Shown here piece by piece: positions 11,629-23,014 of a DNA stretch of 64,000 nucleotides (the first letter of the stretch is position 1; each line of letters begins with the position of its first letter). Under the pieces are notes generated by a model. The model saw only the letters and a program-made list of their open reading frames with translations, made no database searches and had not been told where the DNA came from. Source of the stretch: Podospora comata (taxonomy: Eukaryota > Ascomycota > Sordariomycetes > Sordariales > Podosporaceae); the NCBI GenBank assembly GCA_017354895.1, contig CP071496.1, positions 3,720,001 through 3,784,000 on the forward strand, written 5' to 3'. A program made the position numbers and the translations under genes.

Positions 11629-12713
11629 CCATTCAAAGAGGAGACATAGACAGGTATGTGATAATGAACCGAGCGGCGAACGGGGAACCCTTTTCCCTTT
11701 CCATGTTCGAGCCGGGGCCGGCGTAAGACTGGCACATGTTGCCTGAGTGCAAGATGTAACATCAATAATTATCTCACATGGAACATAGCAAGCAAAATTG
11801 CTTCTCGCATTGTTGAATCAGCCGTAACGGTATGCACAATGTTGGACAGAGGAAAGCCACAGATTGACGCCTGCAATGTTGTTTCAAGATTAAGGCACAG
11901 CTGAGAAGAGAAGGCAGTGTTGAAAGCGTCGATGCCTACCCTATCTACCTACCTTATTTACGTGCGGACAGCACCGATCAGCATATATGTAGGGAAGGCA
12001 GCTACGGCAGGCACCGCCAATTTTGAGGTGTCGGTAGATAACACACTACATGTAAGATAGGTAGGCAAGTCACTGGCCTTTGTAAGCACCAGGTGTAACC
12101 TGATAACTGACCTGGAAATTGCCGGCATTGTTCGAGGCTCCGAGCCAGAGATTCATGGTGTTGGGGCGGAAGGGACTCGACTATAGCGGCTGCAACAGAC
12201 CATCGAGAGGACTTTCCCATCTTGGATCGATGTACCATATCGGACCCTGGATCTAGTCATCACCCACAATCATGAGCCACTGGAATTTCACGTGGAACCA
12301 TTTCGCACTGATTCCTGGGATTGCGACCAGTTGGCAAACTACCTAGGGTCTTTGGCATGCAGGTGATGCCAGACCAAATTGGGAAAAACCCGAATACTTC
12401 GCACATGAGTAAGTTCAAGAACAATTGTTGTCTCTGTCTCATGATAGGTAAGGTAAGGTAACCATAACTTGATTATTTACATCGCGTCCATTTTATGCAT
12501 GGAGTAGACACTAACGCGTGCCATATGCTGAAACAAAGTATGTGTCAAGTCCCATTCACACGCTCGGCTATCGCCAAAACCGTTTCCTCTCGTGATACAT
12601 CATATGTACTAGGTAGGTCCCTTATTTTCTGGCCGACCCAAATTTCCCACCTTCACTGTAGCCATCGTTGATTCCTCCGTACATGGCCAAAGCATAAAAG
12701 AATGTGCATCATT
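11629..12713. other. Intergenic, no gene seen
   Basis: 1.08 kb between the decayed membrane gene and the 3' end of the methyltransferase. Short open frames at 12002-12442 show no family features. The stretch is rich in TACCTACC/GGTAGGTA-type motifs (about 11936-11955, 12050-12066, 12446-12462). Confidence 0.35.
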
Positions 12714-14209
12714 CTAGGCTTCCGCGTCGCCAACAGCTTGCTCATCAAGCGGCTTTTGTGTCCATACCGTTGAGCTAAGCCGAGTCAAACGTTAGCAAAT
12801 CTGCAGCCAAAAGTAGAAAGTGGGTTCAAACTTACCACCCATAATAGGCATGATAGTTGGGGTTGGCCAACGCGCTCCTCATCTTGCTGCACAAAACCTG
12901 CACCTCCTCAAACTTCCACCCCAAGATCTTCACCGCAAGGTAAAGAACATACCCTTCCAGCCCTTCCAAGCAGCTCTGCTTGTTAAAGGCTCCGACTTCT
13001 TTCCACTTCTTGTCCTTTGGCCATGTCCCCAAGGGCAACTTGTAATGCTCGACGTTGAACGGCCCAGGAAAGCCTGCTTCTTTCATCCATTCGGCATTCT
13101 TGCCCTTGTCGGACACCAAAAAGGTGCGGCCGATTTTCTCACCAGCTTCGGCAAAAATCCTGTTCCAGATGGCGTAAGGGTGTTTTGGATCCTCGATGGG
13201 GATTGAGCCGTCGTCGGAGGCGATGCGGATGGTGAAGTCGGTGTGCTCGAGCCAGCCGCCGGGCTTGAGGCAGCGGTAGGCTTGGCGGTAGAGTTTGGGC
13301 CAGTCTTCGATGGAGCCGATGAGGAAGCGGAGGTGAACGAGGTCGAACTTGTCAGCGGAGAAGGTCCAGTCCAAGGAGGCGTCATCAAGCTCGAAACGGC
13401 AGTTGGGGGGCGTCCATGTTGGCTGTATATTTTTTTGGTAAGTATTTTGGTCATGAAACATGGGATATCGCATTAAGTGGTGGACACACCTGAATGGGAG
13501 AAAGATCAGTGCCGATGACTTCGGCGGCGGGAAATTGGTCCGCGCAGTCCCTTTTCATCATGTCAATATTGTGGTTCCCGAGTAGGAGGTGCAAGATAAA
13601 CTTACAAGGCCCAAATACCGGTTCCGGTGCCCAGGTCAAGAACAGCATCTGGGTCTTCAACTGGTGACCGGAAAAGCGAGTTGTTGTGGATCAGATACAT
13701 CATGTGGTGGCTGCATGTGCGTCAGTAATAAGCCCCATTCCCTAGCGATCAGATCTGATTAACAAAAAAACAGGTATAAACATACTGCAAATCCAACCCA
13801 TCATTTTGCTTGTCATCATTAGGTGCCCAGTACTCGGCCTCCTTGAAATTCTGATATGTGCGTCCATGAATCTCACGGTACTGCAAGATGGAAGAGCTGA
13901 GAGACGCGGTGGAAGATTCGGCACTGAAGCAGTAAATTTTAGCGACTGGCGCATATTACCACTCGTCGACAATTGTGGGTGGTCGTTGGACATACTATCC
14001 AAGGGCAGAGTCACCATCACCTTGAACCTCGGTTTCAAACTCGGGATCCTGGACAATTGGTCAGCTTTTAGGGAGCGAGACATTGGTAAACTCGTCACAC
14101 TCACCACAATGATAGGCGCGGCCTCCTCTCCGTGCGTGCCCGCTTCGGCGGCTGCCGCCGGTGGGCTCGAAGGAGCAGCGGGCGAAGATGGCGGCTTAGA
14201 AGACCCCAT
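12714..14209 (-). CDS. LaeA-like SAM-dependent methyltransferase
   Basis: Minus-strand gene of about six or seven exons. The start is at 14209 (MGSSKPPSSPAAPSSP, a Pro/Ser/Ala-rich tail). Exons are joined through DGDSALGYAESSTASL, YREIHGRTYQNFKEAEYWAPN and DLQ, then the SAM motif I DLGTGTGIWAL, DFADQFPAAEVIGTDLSPIQ, and the long exon PTWTPPNCRFELDDASLDW...NYHAYYG. A last short exon, spliced in phase from TG to C-TCA-ACG, ends in QKPLDEQAVGDAEA with TAG at 12714-12716. This order (Pro-rich tail, YREI-GRTYH-like block, motif I, FDLVHLR, CLKPGGWLEH) is that of LaeA/UMTA-type fungal methyltransferases, which regulate or tailor secondary metabolism, often from the nucleus. It is probably a paralogue rather than LaeA itself; the acceptor is unknown. 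P450 genes follow upstream. Confidence 0.88.
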
Positions 14210-14284
14210 CTCGGCGGTAATGACACTCCGAATCGGTTGGGAGCACAGAGGCGTATTTGTGTAATGTGAGGTGCCGGTCGGACT

Positions 14285-14291
14285 TTTTATA
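14285..14291 (-). promoter_or_regulatory. TATA box of the methyltransferase gene
   Basis: TATAAAA on the minus strand, 76 bases upstream of the start codon at 14209, a plausible core-promoter distance for a filamentous fungus. Confidence 0.5.
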
Positions 14292-15261
14292 CGAGATGCG
14301 GCGATGTGGTTGTACGGCGTTGGTGTGGAGTGGGCCGGGGGACGATCAAGCCTGCGGAAGAGGCGGCGGCGCGGGCGGGAATGGCTCGCAAACGCGGAGG
14401 GACGACAGGTGTGTAACGTGAGAAGTCGACGACGAGATGGATTGAACAGACGGCCTTTTCTCTCGCCAGCAGCGGGGTTTCGGAGCGACAGTGGGTGTGC
14501 CACAGCTTCCAGAAGGGAGGAATGATCCGTTCCGATTTCCGATAGTGTGAAGACCCCTGCCGTGACCCCCGCTGGAGTTGGTTTGTGATGTGGTGAACAA
14601 TCCTTGCAGCGAGTCCGACAGGATGCGATTTGTCAGGAGGTTTCCCTTGTTCGGGACGCAAGACAAGCAGATGCAGACCACTCATGTATTGCCCAAGTCT
14701 TGTCCAATAGGATGCTTTCGCGGCCTCGACTTGCAGGTGCAGCAAACTGGTATGCGCGCAGGTAGGTATTCCTTTTGGTCCACGTGCATAATGCTACCCC
14801 TGCTCAGCGTGCGAAATATGTCCTGTTCTGTCGTGTCAAGACGCTTGAAGACGGGGCTTAGAACTGGCATTAAGGCTGGCTCTATTAGCAACGTAAGACT
14901 TATCATTTTCTTGCCAACACAACTGCCCTGCATCTTCTTGATGAACCTGGAACTCGAGAGCGAACGCGGTTCTGTTGATTATCTAGACCCTGACCAATCA
15001 GAAGGCAGCGGAACGGTTCAGGGGCTCAGGGGTGGGCTTCAAGCAGCTCAGGAGCGGTTGGTGTCCCCCCCTGGTGCCCATCTCCAAATGCCATTGGCCA
15101 AAATCACCAACATGCCTGCTTTTTTTTCCTGCTTTTTGGAATTGTCCACATCAAAATGGAGAATAAAATACATCCTTGTCATCATAAAGAGCTACCGTGC
15201 AACTCCCCACGCTCCCACGCTCCTCGAACCACTGATCCGCTTCGTCAACTTTCGACTGCCA
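14292..15261. other. Intergenic, no convincing gene
   Basis: 0.97 kb upstream of the methyltransferase and downstream of the first P450. A 258-codon open frame at 14578-15354 (plus) was examined; it has no recognisable motif and overlaps the P450 3' end, so it is not called. A G-rich motif (GGTTCAGGGGCTCAGGGG) lies at about 15015. Confidence 0.35.
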
Positions 15262-17022
15262 TCATTTGGACACATGTCTAACAGGGATGAGCCGAATGTT
15301 CAGCGGCTTCTTGACCCAGAGACCAAAAGACTTTGCCTTCGGAAACGTTTGTGACTTTTCGTCGGCCAGAGCCAAGTCAAAGTTCCAGATGAACCTTGCT
15401 AAGATGACCCGCATTTCGACATATGCCAAACTATTGCATCGTAGTCAGAATAAGTCCCCAGGCTAGGTAAAGCTATGTAGGCGATACTTCCTTTTTGCCA
15501 ATGCAGTTTCGTGGGCCAACTGAAAATGGCTGCAGTGCATTGTGTCTACTCTTGTCGAACACTATGCCTTCAAAGCTATCTCCTCCAAGCCAACGCTCGG
15601 GGATGAACTTGTCGGGCTCAGTGAAGTTGCGGGAAAGGTGGTTCACAGCCCACGGCCAGATCTCGAGGCCGGTCTTGAATCAGTTCTTGGTTAGCTGGCT
15701 ATGCGTCACATTTGTTTGCGAGCGTAGGACATGAGCTTACATTCTCTGGAATTTGCCATCCCAGAATCACGTCCCCACCTTTGGCCGCGTTGCGTGGAAG
15801 ATTGGCCGGTACAGGCGGGAATAATCTCATTGCTTCGTCCAAAACGGCAAGCATATATGTCAATCTGTTGACACTGAAGAAGTTGATCTCATCTTCGCTT
15901 TTGAACTGACCCCTGACCTCCTCTGCCAGCCTTGTCTGCACGCGGGGGTATGTCGCCAGGTAATATATTGTTGCCGACAGCGCAGTAGCCGTGGTTTCGC
16001 TTCCTGCCAGAATCAACAGCCTTGCGTTCATTGCCATCTCTTCTATTGTCAAGGGTCTTCCGTTGTTGGCCTTGGATCCGTTGGTCAGGGCCTGAACGAA
16101 GTCCGGTCTTTCAACACCAGAGTTGAGTCGCTTGACCACCTGGACGCGGGCGAATTCAGCCTGTTCATTGGTATGCTTTGCTGGGTGGTGCCAAGGGGTC
16201 AGAACCTTGACGACTCTGGAAAAACTGGGGAAAAACCAGTTCATAACCAGCAACATGGCGAATTCCTTGACGCCCTTGAGGATGGCCGTGACCCAGGGGT
16301 GGTATGAACTGCTCTCCAAGCAACCAAAAGGAGCACCGAACGACAGGTCACCAATGATATCAAAGGTTGTAAAGTTGAACCAGGCGCCCATGTCCGTAAC
16401 TGCCTCTTCTCGTCCTCCCTTAGTCAATTCCTGCAGATGATCCATCAGCAGGTCGATGTACTGCGTGATAAGGGGTTGCTGGTCCTGCATCGCTTTTGCT
16501 GAGAATCCGTGGCTCAGGATCTTACGGAAGCGGCTGTGATCCTCACGGTTCGCGCCCAAGATGTTGTGCATCGACATCTTGTAGAAAACAGGGTCCTTTC
16601 CGTGTTCTGGTTGACCAGCCTTGCGGTGGCCTCGGATAGCATTGTAAGCGTCGGGATGTGCAAAGGAGACACGATTTGGTGCAACGCGGATGACGTCGCC
16701 GTATCTCTCGTGCAATCGGTGAATGTTACCCGACATTCGTCCTGAAAGCCATGCTCGGGTGTATGGTATCGGCGTCGCCGCCCAAAGCTTTGGACCGGGA
16801 AGAGATCGAAGAGGATGGAGGAGTAGGTTGTAGAGGACTGTAGATAATAGTATCATGATAGTCTGTACCGAAAAGCATTGATCGAGTCAGAAATAGGCGC
16901 TCAGGTCAATATAAAGCAACGCGAAGTGTTGGAGAATGGAGATTTCCTACCGCCCCAGCAAGCCATGTTGGCCAAGCAATGAATGGATACGTCCCGAGAG
17001 AAATTCTGTCAAGAATTGCCAT
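15262..17022 (-). CDS. Cytochrome P450, last intron donor mutated
   Basis: Membrane-anchored monooxygenase gene in four exons: 17022-16951 (MAILDRISLGTYPFIAWP), 16862-15741, 15673-15492, 15430-15262. Landmarks are the Pro-rich hinge HPLRSLPGPKLW, the I-helix AGSETTATALS, the K-helix ExxR in VLDEAMRLFP, and the haem loop FSVGPRNCIGK. The type resembles isotrichodermin C-15 hydroxylase-like P450s. The third junction is abnormal: to join NCIGK to the expected L-helix (LAYVEMRVILARF) in frame, the donor must be at 15491/15490, where the sequence reads GGAAGT instead of GTAAGT. The nearest true GT, four bases on, gives a frameshift and an early stop; retention of the intron also stops within eight codons. 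As written, the enzyme probably lacks its L-helix and C terminus. A sequencing error is the main alternative. Confidence 0.85.
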
Positions 17023-18466
17023 GGTGCAGCTCGTAAAAGATGGGGGTTATTGTCAAGGTAAGTATTGGGGGAGAAAGGTGGCTCTGAGGTTCAATAAGTA
17101 AGGTAGGTGTCGCCATCACTCGCTGTAATCACCCGTTGCATAACTTGTAATGTGTTCGGCATAGGACGGCAGTGTTGGCATGCCACCTTGTTCCTGCGGT
17201 CGGAGGAAAAGGGACTCGAAGAAGGTACACTAGACACCATCATCAGGGAACGTCAACGTCGGCGTTAACACATTTAGTCATCAGCCTCGGTGCAAGGAAT
17301 TGACCGTCGAATGGATACGCCCCGCCGTATCGCCATGTTGTACACCTCCACTAGGTGTTGCTCATTGAGAGTGTTACTAGGTGCTCATTTCGACAGTTCC
17401 ACAGTCATTGCGACGTGAGATGTGGGCAACATGAACACAATTCATCATCATTCACTCAACGTTGTACTCGCGCTCAACGGTTGCATTCAGCACCGAATGA
17501 TCATCATCGCGTCGTTAAGTTTACCACTGTTGGCAATTCGTAATACAGTAATCATATCAGGCTCGTCTTGCCCCTACGCTGACAACCTCCAACATCGATT
17601 TCGAGCCGCGTCTGCTCGGCAACCGCTAATGTCAGGTCGCACACAAACAATATCATATGTTTGCTAGAATTATGGTCATATAAGGTAATTTTGGAAACAT
17701 ACTCGAATAGCGAGCTAGGTACTTGAAGTTCAGGCAGGACAACACCAAATGATTCCAATATTTCACCTTTCGGCCTCTTCAGAGGCAACCGCAACATTCC
17801 ACCGGGCAGGCTGGTAAAGCATTGGAAAGTGAAAAAGGACCGCAGGTAGTGCCAAATTCAGCAGCCCAGAACCATTGCTGGTCCATCTCGATGCTTTCGG
17901 CGGGCCCTCCGAACTACACATAGATTTGTTTTCAGACACACTTCACGGTGAGCAAACCCTCCTATTATCGGGGGTGGGTTTTGCTGGAGCGTCGTACAAC
18001 TAAGTAACACGTCACAGAAACTGCGCGCAATATTTGGCCTAGTACAATGATTCGCTTCATTGCTTCCGACTGCAACCCCTCGTAGACACGTGCCATGCCA
18101 GGCCTCCGAGCTGTCTCCAACAATCGATAGCTACCTACTTCAGACGACACCCGCCAGCTCCCCCACCAAACTCACCTCGCACTAAGCTGTCCTTAGTGGC
18201 GGCAAACAAATCTGCTGCCGAGACGGGACCATGCGGGGCCTTTACCCGCTCAACTTCATCCGGGAAATCGACCTGGCCATGTTATGGTCTCGACATCCTT
18301 TGTCAGCTGGTGGGCAGCGACATGGCTGCTGGTTGTGCGAACTTCGTTATATTCTGATTGCATTTGTCCGCTGAGACACTGACCACCCACACACGACACC
18401 ACCTGCCATTGGATTACCTAGTTACCACACGTTCAGTTCGCCATCGTGGGTGGGAAACTGCAAGCC
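17023..18466. other. Divergent intergenic region between two P450 genes
   Basis: 1.44 kb, presumably holding both promoters. Open frames are under 82 codons without motifs. No RNA gene was recognised. Confidence 0.4.
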
Positions 18467-20361
18467 ATGCTCGCAGACAGGCTTTTGGACAATATCATAT
18501 TGGCCAAGTGCCAGTTGGCCATTGCCGACGTCGGTATTGACAATGTCGTCCTCGGGTTGTTGACCGTCGCAGTCATTGCTGTTGCAGTCGACTACGCGCA
18601 CATGCTCTATCTGAGATCAAAGATGCCACCTGGGCCCTTCCCGCTACCCATTGTTGGCAACACATTCTCGCTCCCAGACAACAAGCCATGGATCTACTTT
18701 GAGGAGCTGTCCAAGATATACAACACACCACTTATCACATACTGGATTGGGCGGCAAGTACCTGGGTAGCTTTCACAAACCAGCAATCGAGTTGCTAACG
18801 CCCTGTTCACGCAGGAATCCCACACTTTGGATCAACGAAGCTTGGTGTGCCCATGAGATATTTGAGAAGAAGGCTCAAATCTACACTTCAAGGCCTCGGA
18901 TGATTGTTTTTGGAGAGCTAGGTTCGGGTCAGTCAAACCTGGTGACGATGCAAATTCGCAACCAAGAGGAGCGCGAGCGATGGCGAATTCACCGCAAGCT
19001 GATGCACATTGGAGTTGGCGTGCAGTCGGTCCGGGGGTATCGCGCTATCCAGAACAATGAAAGTAAAATCATTGCCTTGGACTTTCTGAGGGAACCCAAG
19101 GAGTACGTCAAGCACCTGGAGAGGTATGCCACGAGCGTCGTGTCTATCATTGCGTTTGGGCGAAGGGTTGCCAGCTACAATGACCCCATCATCACGGAGG
19201 TTATTGCCTTGATGCAGCTGGCAGCTGATCTCAACGTCCCCGGCAAGTCTTTCCCCATGCTACTCGAGACGTTTCCTAGTGAGTATCCCTGTCCTGTTCA
19301 GACATGCGGAAAGCCGACTGACCAAATCAGTCCTTGCCAAGTTTCCACGATTCATGCCGTGGTTCAAGGGACTCGGAAGCCGTAACTCAAAAGGCGGTCA
19401 CTACTTCTTCTACACGCTGGCGGAGGAGGCTATCGAGCAGTACAACCAAAAGTCCCCTTCGGAACAAGCCAGCATGCCTACGCCCTATGTCAAGACTCTG
19501 TTCGAAGAAGCTGATAAGTACAAGTTGCCAGTCGCCGAGCTCTCCGGTTTGACCGGAAACCTCTTTGGTGCCGGGGCCGACACATCCTCAAGCACACTTG
19601 TCAGCTTTATCTTGGCATGTTGCGCGTTTCCAGAGACTGTGAAGAAGGCCCAGGAAGAGCTCGACCGGGTGATCGGGCCGAATCGCTCACCACACTGGGA
19701 CGACTCACCAAACCTGTCTTACATCAACGCCTTTGTACGAGAAGTGCTTCGCTGGAGAAGCGTAGCTATCATTGGTGGCCAACCTCATTCGCCCACCCAA
19801 GATGACACCTACAACGGCTGGCTCATACCCAAGGGTTCCTGGATCCAAGGCAACGTCTGGGCCATCCACCATCATGAGAGAGAGTTTCCAGACCCGGACC
19901 GTTTCTACCCCGACCGATATCTGGAGGGCAATGATTACAAGCGCCCGTTCCCTAATGACAAAGGCTACATGACCTTTGGCTGGGGGAGGCGTGTGTGTAG
20001 CGGACAAGCACTGGCGGAACAGGGAACATGGATCAGTGTTGCTCGACTGTTATGGGGGTTCAACATCCGTAAAGCTCGTGACCCCACGACAGGCAAGGAG
20101 ATCGATGTGGACATCTTTGCCTTCACCAACGGTCTGAACATGCGGCCCCAGCCGTTCCCCTGCGAGATCGTGCCAAGGAGCCAGGAGATCAAGGAAGCTA
20201 TCGAGCGGGAGGGGTGGCAAGCATTGCAAGATCTCAAAATCCATGACGGGGAGAGTCAATACAGGATGAGCACGTTCTACCAGCAACAAAAGAAAAAGGT
20301 GGCTCAGGAGCCCATCATCGATGAGAAGGGCAACGTCAGGTTTGTCAAGGTCGGGCAGTGA
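18467..20361 (+). CDS. Cytochrome P450 (O-methylsterigmatocystin oxidoreductase-like)
   Basis: Three exons (18467-18753, 18815-19278, 19331-20361) encode about 593 residues, with phases matching. An N-terminal membrane anchor (VVLGLLTVAVIAVAVDYA) is followed by the hinge MPPGPFPLPIVGNTF. The I-helix reads GAGADTSSSTLVSF, the ExxR is in REVLRWR, and the haem-binding loop is FGWGRRVCSG, so all catalytic landmarks are intact. The first intron has a GC donor (GCAAGT at 18754); using it gives YWIGR-NPTLWIN, the normal family sequence, while the nearby GT does not. The type is common in fungal secondary metabolism and aromatic oxidation. The C-terminal extension after the haem domain is rich in Lys and Glu. 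The substrate is unknown. It is divergent from the defective P450, about 1.4 kb away. Confidence 0.92.
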
Positions 20362-21432
20362 CCTCATGCAAGAAAGTACAAGGGATGATAGGAAGAGTCT
20401 AGTGAAAGAGGCAAAACTGAAAATTTATTGATACAACGCGCTTGCACACAAGTAACCACGCCAATGCCGTTGGTTGGATGTCATGACATGGTTTAAATCC
20501 TCGAACAGTTTTAGTTATCTCGAGGTACCCCCGAGAATTCTGACCACAGACTAAACCATGGTCAAAATGGCGGTTTTACGTTATTAAAAATTTCACGGCA
20601 TATGACCGTCGCAGCGATACATGAAATGAAGAGCATTCAAGTCGAAGCAATGGTTGTGGTGGGCGAGTAACCCTAACCCTGTGATGCCCCTGAACCCCTG
20701 AGAACCGGAAAACAACACCCAGTGTACCTACTCCAACAAAGGACATAGCTTGTCAAAAAATGGCCCTGCATGTTCTGTGTTAGCGTAGGCGACGTCACGC
20801 GGGCAGTTCTCCATTCAACGCAAGCTTTTCTTTCCCTTTTCTTTCAGCTTCAGTTTGGAGAAATCGCGGCACTGGCGACGATCGTGTGGGCATGTGGCAA
20901 TCCCCAAGACCTGGTCACCTGGGATGCGGGGGTGTATTCCCCGCATTCACAGTGAAGCGCGTTCTCCACGGCCATGGGAAAACGCGTGACGCCCACGCCG
21001 AGAACGACTTCATACGCTTGGTTGCTGTTCAGCTGTTGGGGGCACCTATTCGGCATCTGATGTGAGGGGCACACTACCAACATGTCGGATCATGGTGTCA
21101 GCGTGGAGGCGAGGAAATCCCGATCCGGAAATCGAACAGTTCTTCGGAGGCAGACAAGGAGAGAGGGAAACGCTGACCGGGGCCGGCACGTCAATAGCCT
21201 GATTGCCAAACTCGGGGACAACTTTATGATGAGGGTCGTGCGGTACCAGCAAATTGCCATGCATAAGAGACTGGTCCCCATCATGTAGCAGTTGACGTTG
21301 CAGTACATCCAAGTCACAGATATAAGCCGTTGATAGACGCAACAAACCACCCACGCACCCGTTTCATAGCCAGACTTATCACCATACCTACCTTCTCCAA
21401 CCGCCAGACCAACACCACAGAGACTCACAATC
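20362..21432. other. Intergenic, no gene seen
   Basis: 1.07 kb between two plus-strand genes. It contains CCCTAACCCTGTGATGCC followed by CCCCTGAACCCCTGA at about 20671-20701, part of a G/C-run motif that recurs in the window. A C- and A-rich leader precedes the next gene. Confidence 0.35.
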
Positions 21433-22807
21433 ATGGCCCCCACGCCCACCGGCATCAACGTGATAGTTGTCGGCGCCGGCTTCGGTGGCCTTACAGCAGC
21501 AATCGAGTGCCACCGACAAGGGCACAACGTCACCATCTATGAAAACTTCCCCGCTCTCAAGACACTCGGCGACATCATCTCTTTTGGTGCCAACGGCGGG
21601 CGTATCTTTGCCCGCTGGGCCGACGGCGCCATTGCCAGAAAGCTCCGTTCCCTCTGCATCGACCTCACAAACTACGGCTTCCGCATTCACAAGTACGACA
21701 CGGGCGAGGTAGTCTACCACCAACCCACCCCACCCCAGCGCGAGGAGGCGCCCGTCTTCAATGGCCACCGCGGCGAGCTGCATGAGGTGGTGTTCAACTA
21801 CGCCAGGGACGAACTTGGCATCCCGATCCACCTCGGCCAACACGTCGATGAGTACTTTGAAACAGAGGACAAGGCCGGAATCGTGCTCAAGTCTGGAGAA
21901 CGGGTCGAGGCCGACATTGTCATTGGGGCTGATGGCGTCAGATCAAAGGCGAGGGAGCTTGTTCTTGGGTACGTGGACAAGCCCAAGAGCAGCGGCTATG
22001 CTGTCTGGCGGGCGTGGTTCTCTAACAAGGACATGATTGCCGATCCACGCACCAAGGAGTTTTGTGAGAATGGGGATACCTTCAACGGCTGGATCGGGCC
22101 CGACGTGCACTTCCTCTTCAGCACAATCAAGGGCGGCAAGGATTGCTGTTGGGTGCTCACCCACAAAGATGAGCACGACATCGATGAGTCGTGGTCTTTC
22201 CCGGGCAAGCTGGAAGACGTGTACAAGGTTTTGGAGGGGTGGGATCCCGTCTGCAAGGCCATCGTGGAGAAGACCCCGAGCTTGGTGGACTGGAAGTTGG
22301 TCTACCGAGACCCCCTGCCCACCTGGGTGAGCAAGCACGCGCGGATTCTGCTCTTGGGTGACGCTGCCCACCCATTCTTGCCTACCAGTGCCCAGGGAGC
22401 CACTCAAGCGATGGAGGATGGTGTCACGATTGCCGTGGCCTTGAAGCGCGGGGGGAAAGATGGTGTCCCAGCTGCAGTGAGGGCTCACCAGGAGCTCAGG
22501 TATATTCAGCAACGTCTCGAGTCTGGATTGGGTGTTCCGCTAACATGACAACAGATATGAACGCGTTAGAGCTGTGCAAAAGACTGGCGAATCCACTCGC
22601 GACAGATGGCACAAGACGGACTGGGAAACTGTTAAACAAAACCCGAAGAGCATTGAGTTCCCACGAGAGGACTGGATCCATGGCTTTGACGCTGAAAAGT
22701 ACGCAGAGGATAATTACGACGAGGCGATCAAGAAGCTGGCAATTAAGCAGGAGCCAGAGGAGGAAACCGCTCCGTTGGCAGCTGTGCCTCCTGCTGTAGT
22801 GGTTTAG
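21433..22807 (+). CDS. FAD-dependent monooxygenase (salicylate hydroxylase-like)
   Basis: Two exons (21433-22499, 22555-22807) encode about 439 residues. The N-terminal Rossmann motif is VIVVGAGFGGLTAAIE; the class A flavin motifs IGADGVRS (DG) and LLLGDAAHPFLPT (GD) follow in order. Length and motifs fit single-component flavin hydroxylases acting on aromatic acids, such as salicylate or 3-hydroxybenzoate hydroxylases. The second exon restores RYERVRAVQKTGE, the normal C-terminal helix, with an acidic tail that is not conserved. It is probably cytosolic and NAD(P)H-dependent. An aldehyde dehydrogenase and a decarboxylase of the amidohydrolase family follow within 5 kb, which supports a role in turning an aromatic acid into a catechol, but the exact substrate is inference. 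Confidence 0.9.
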
Positions 22808-23014
22808 AATTTCGTTACCTTGGGCACCTAGTCATGAAGTCCAGTCGTGGCGCTTGGGAGCATGTTTTGCTTGAGCTGTAGAGGTAGTTTCCAATATCAT
22901 CCGTGTTGAACAGGATGCCTTGTTTTATGTGAAAGCCCTAGTTGAAAACGGACATGCTCCTGGCCAACCCTCTAGCTACCTGTCAGTAATTGCATAGAGA
23001 TATCTACGTACAAT

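Noticed and set aside
14578-15354. 258-codon open frame on the plus strand
   Set aside because: No recognisable motif, unnatural composition, and it overlaps the 3' exon of the P450 on the other strand.
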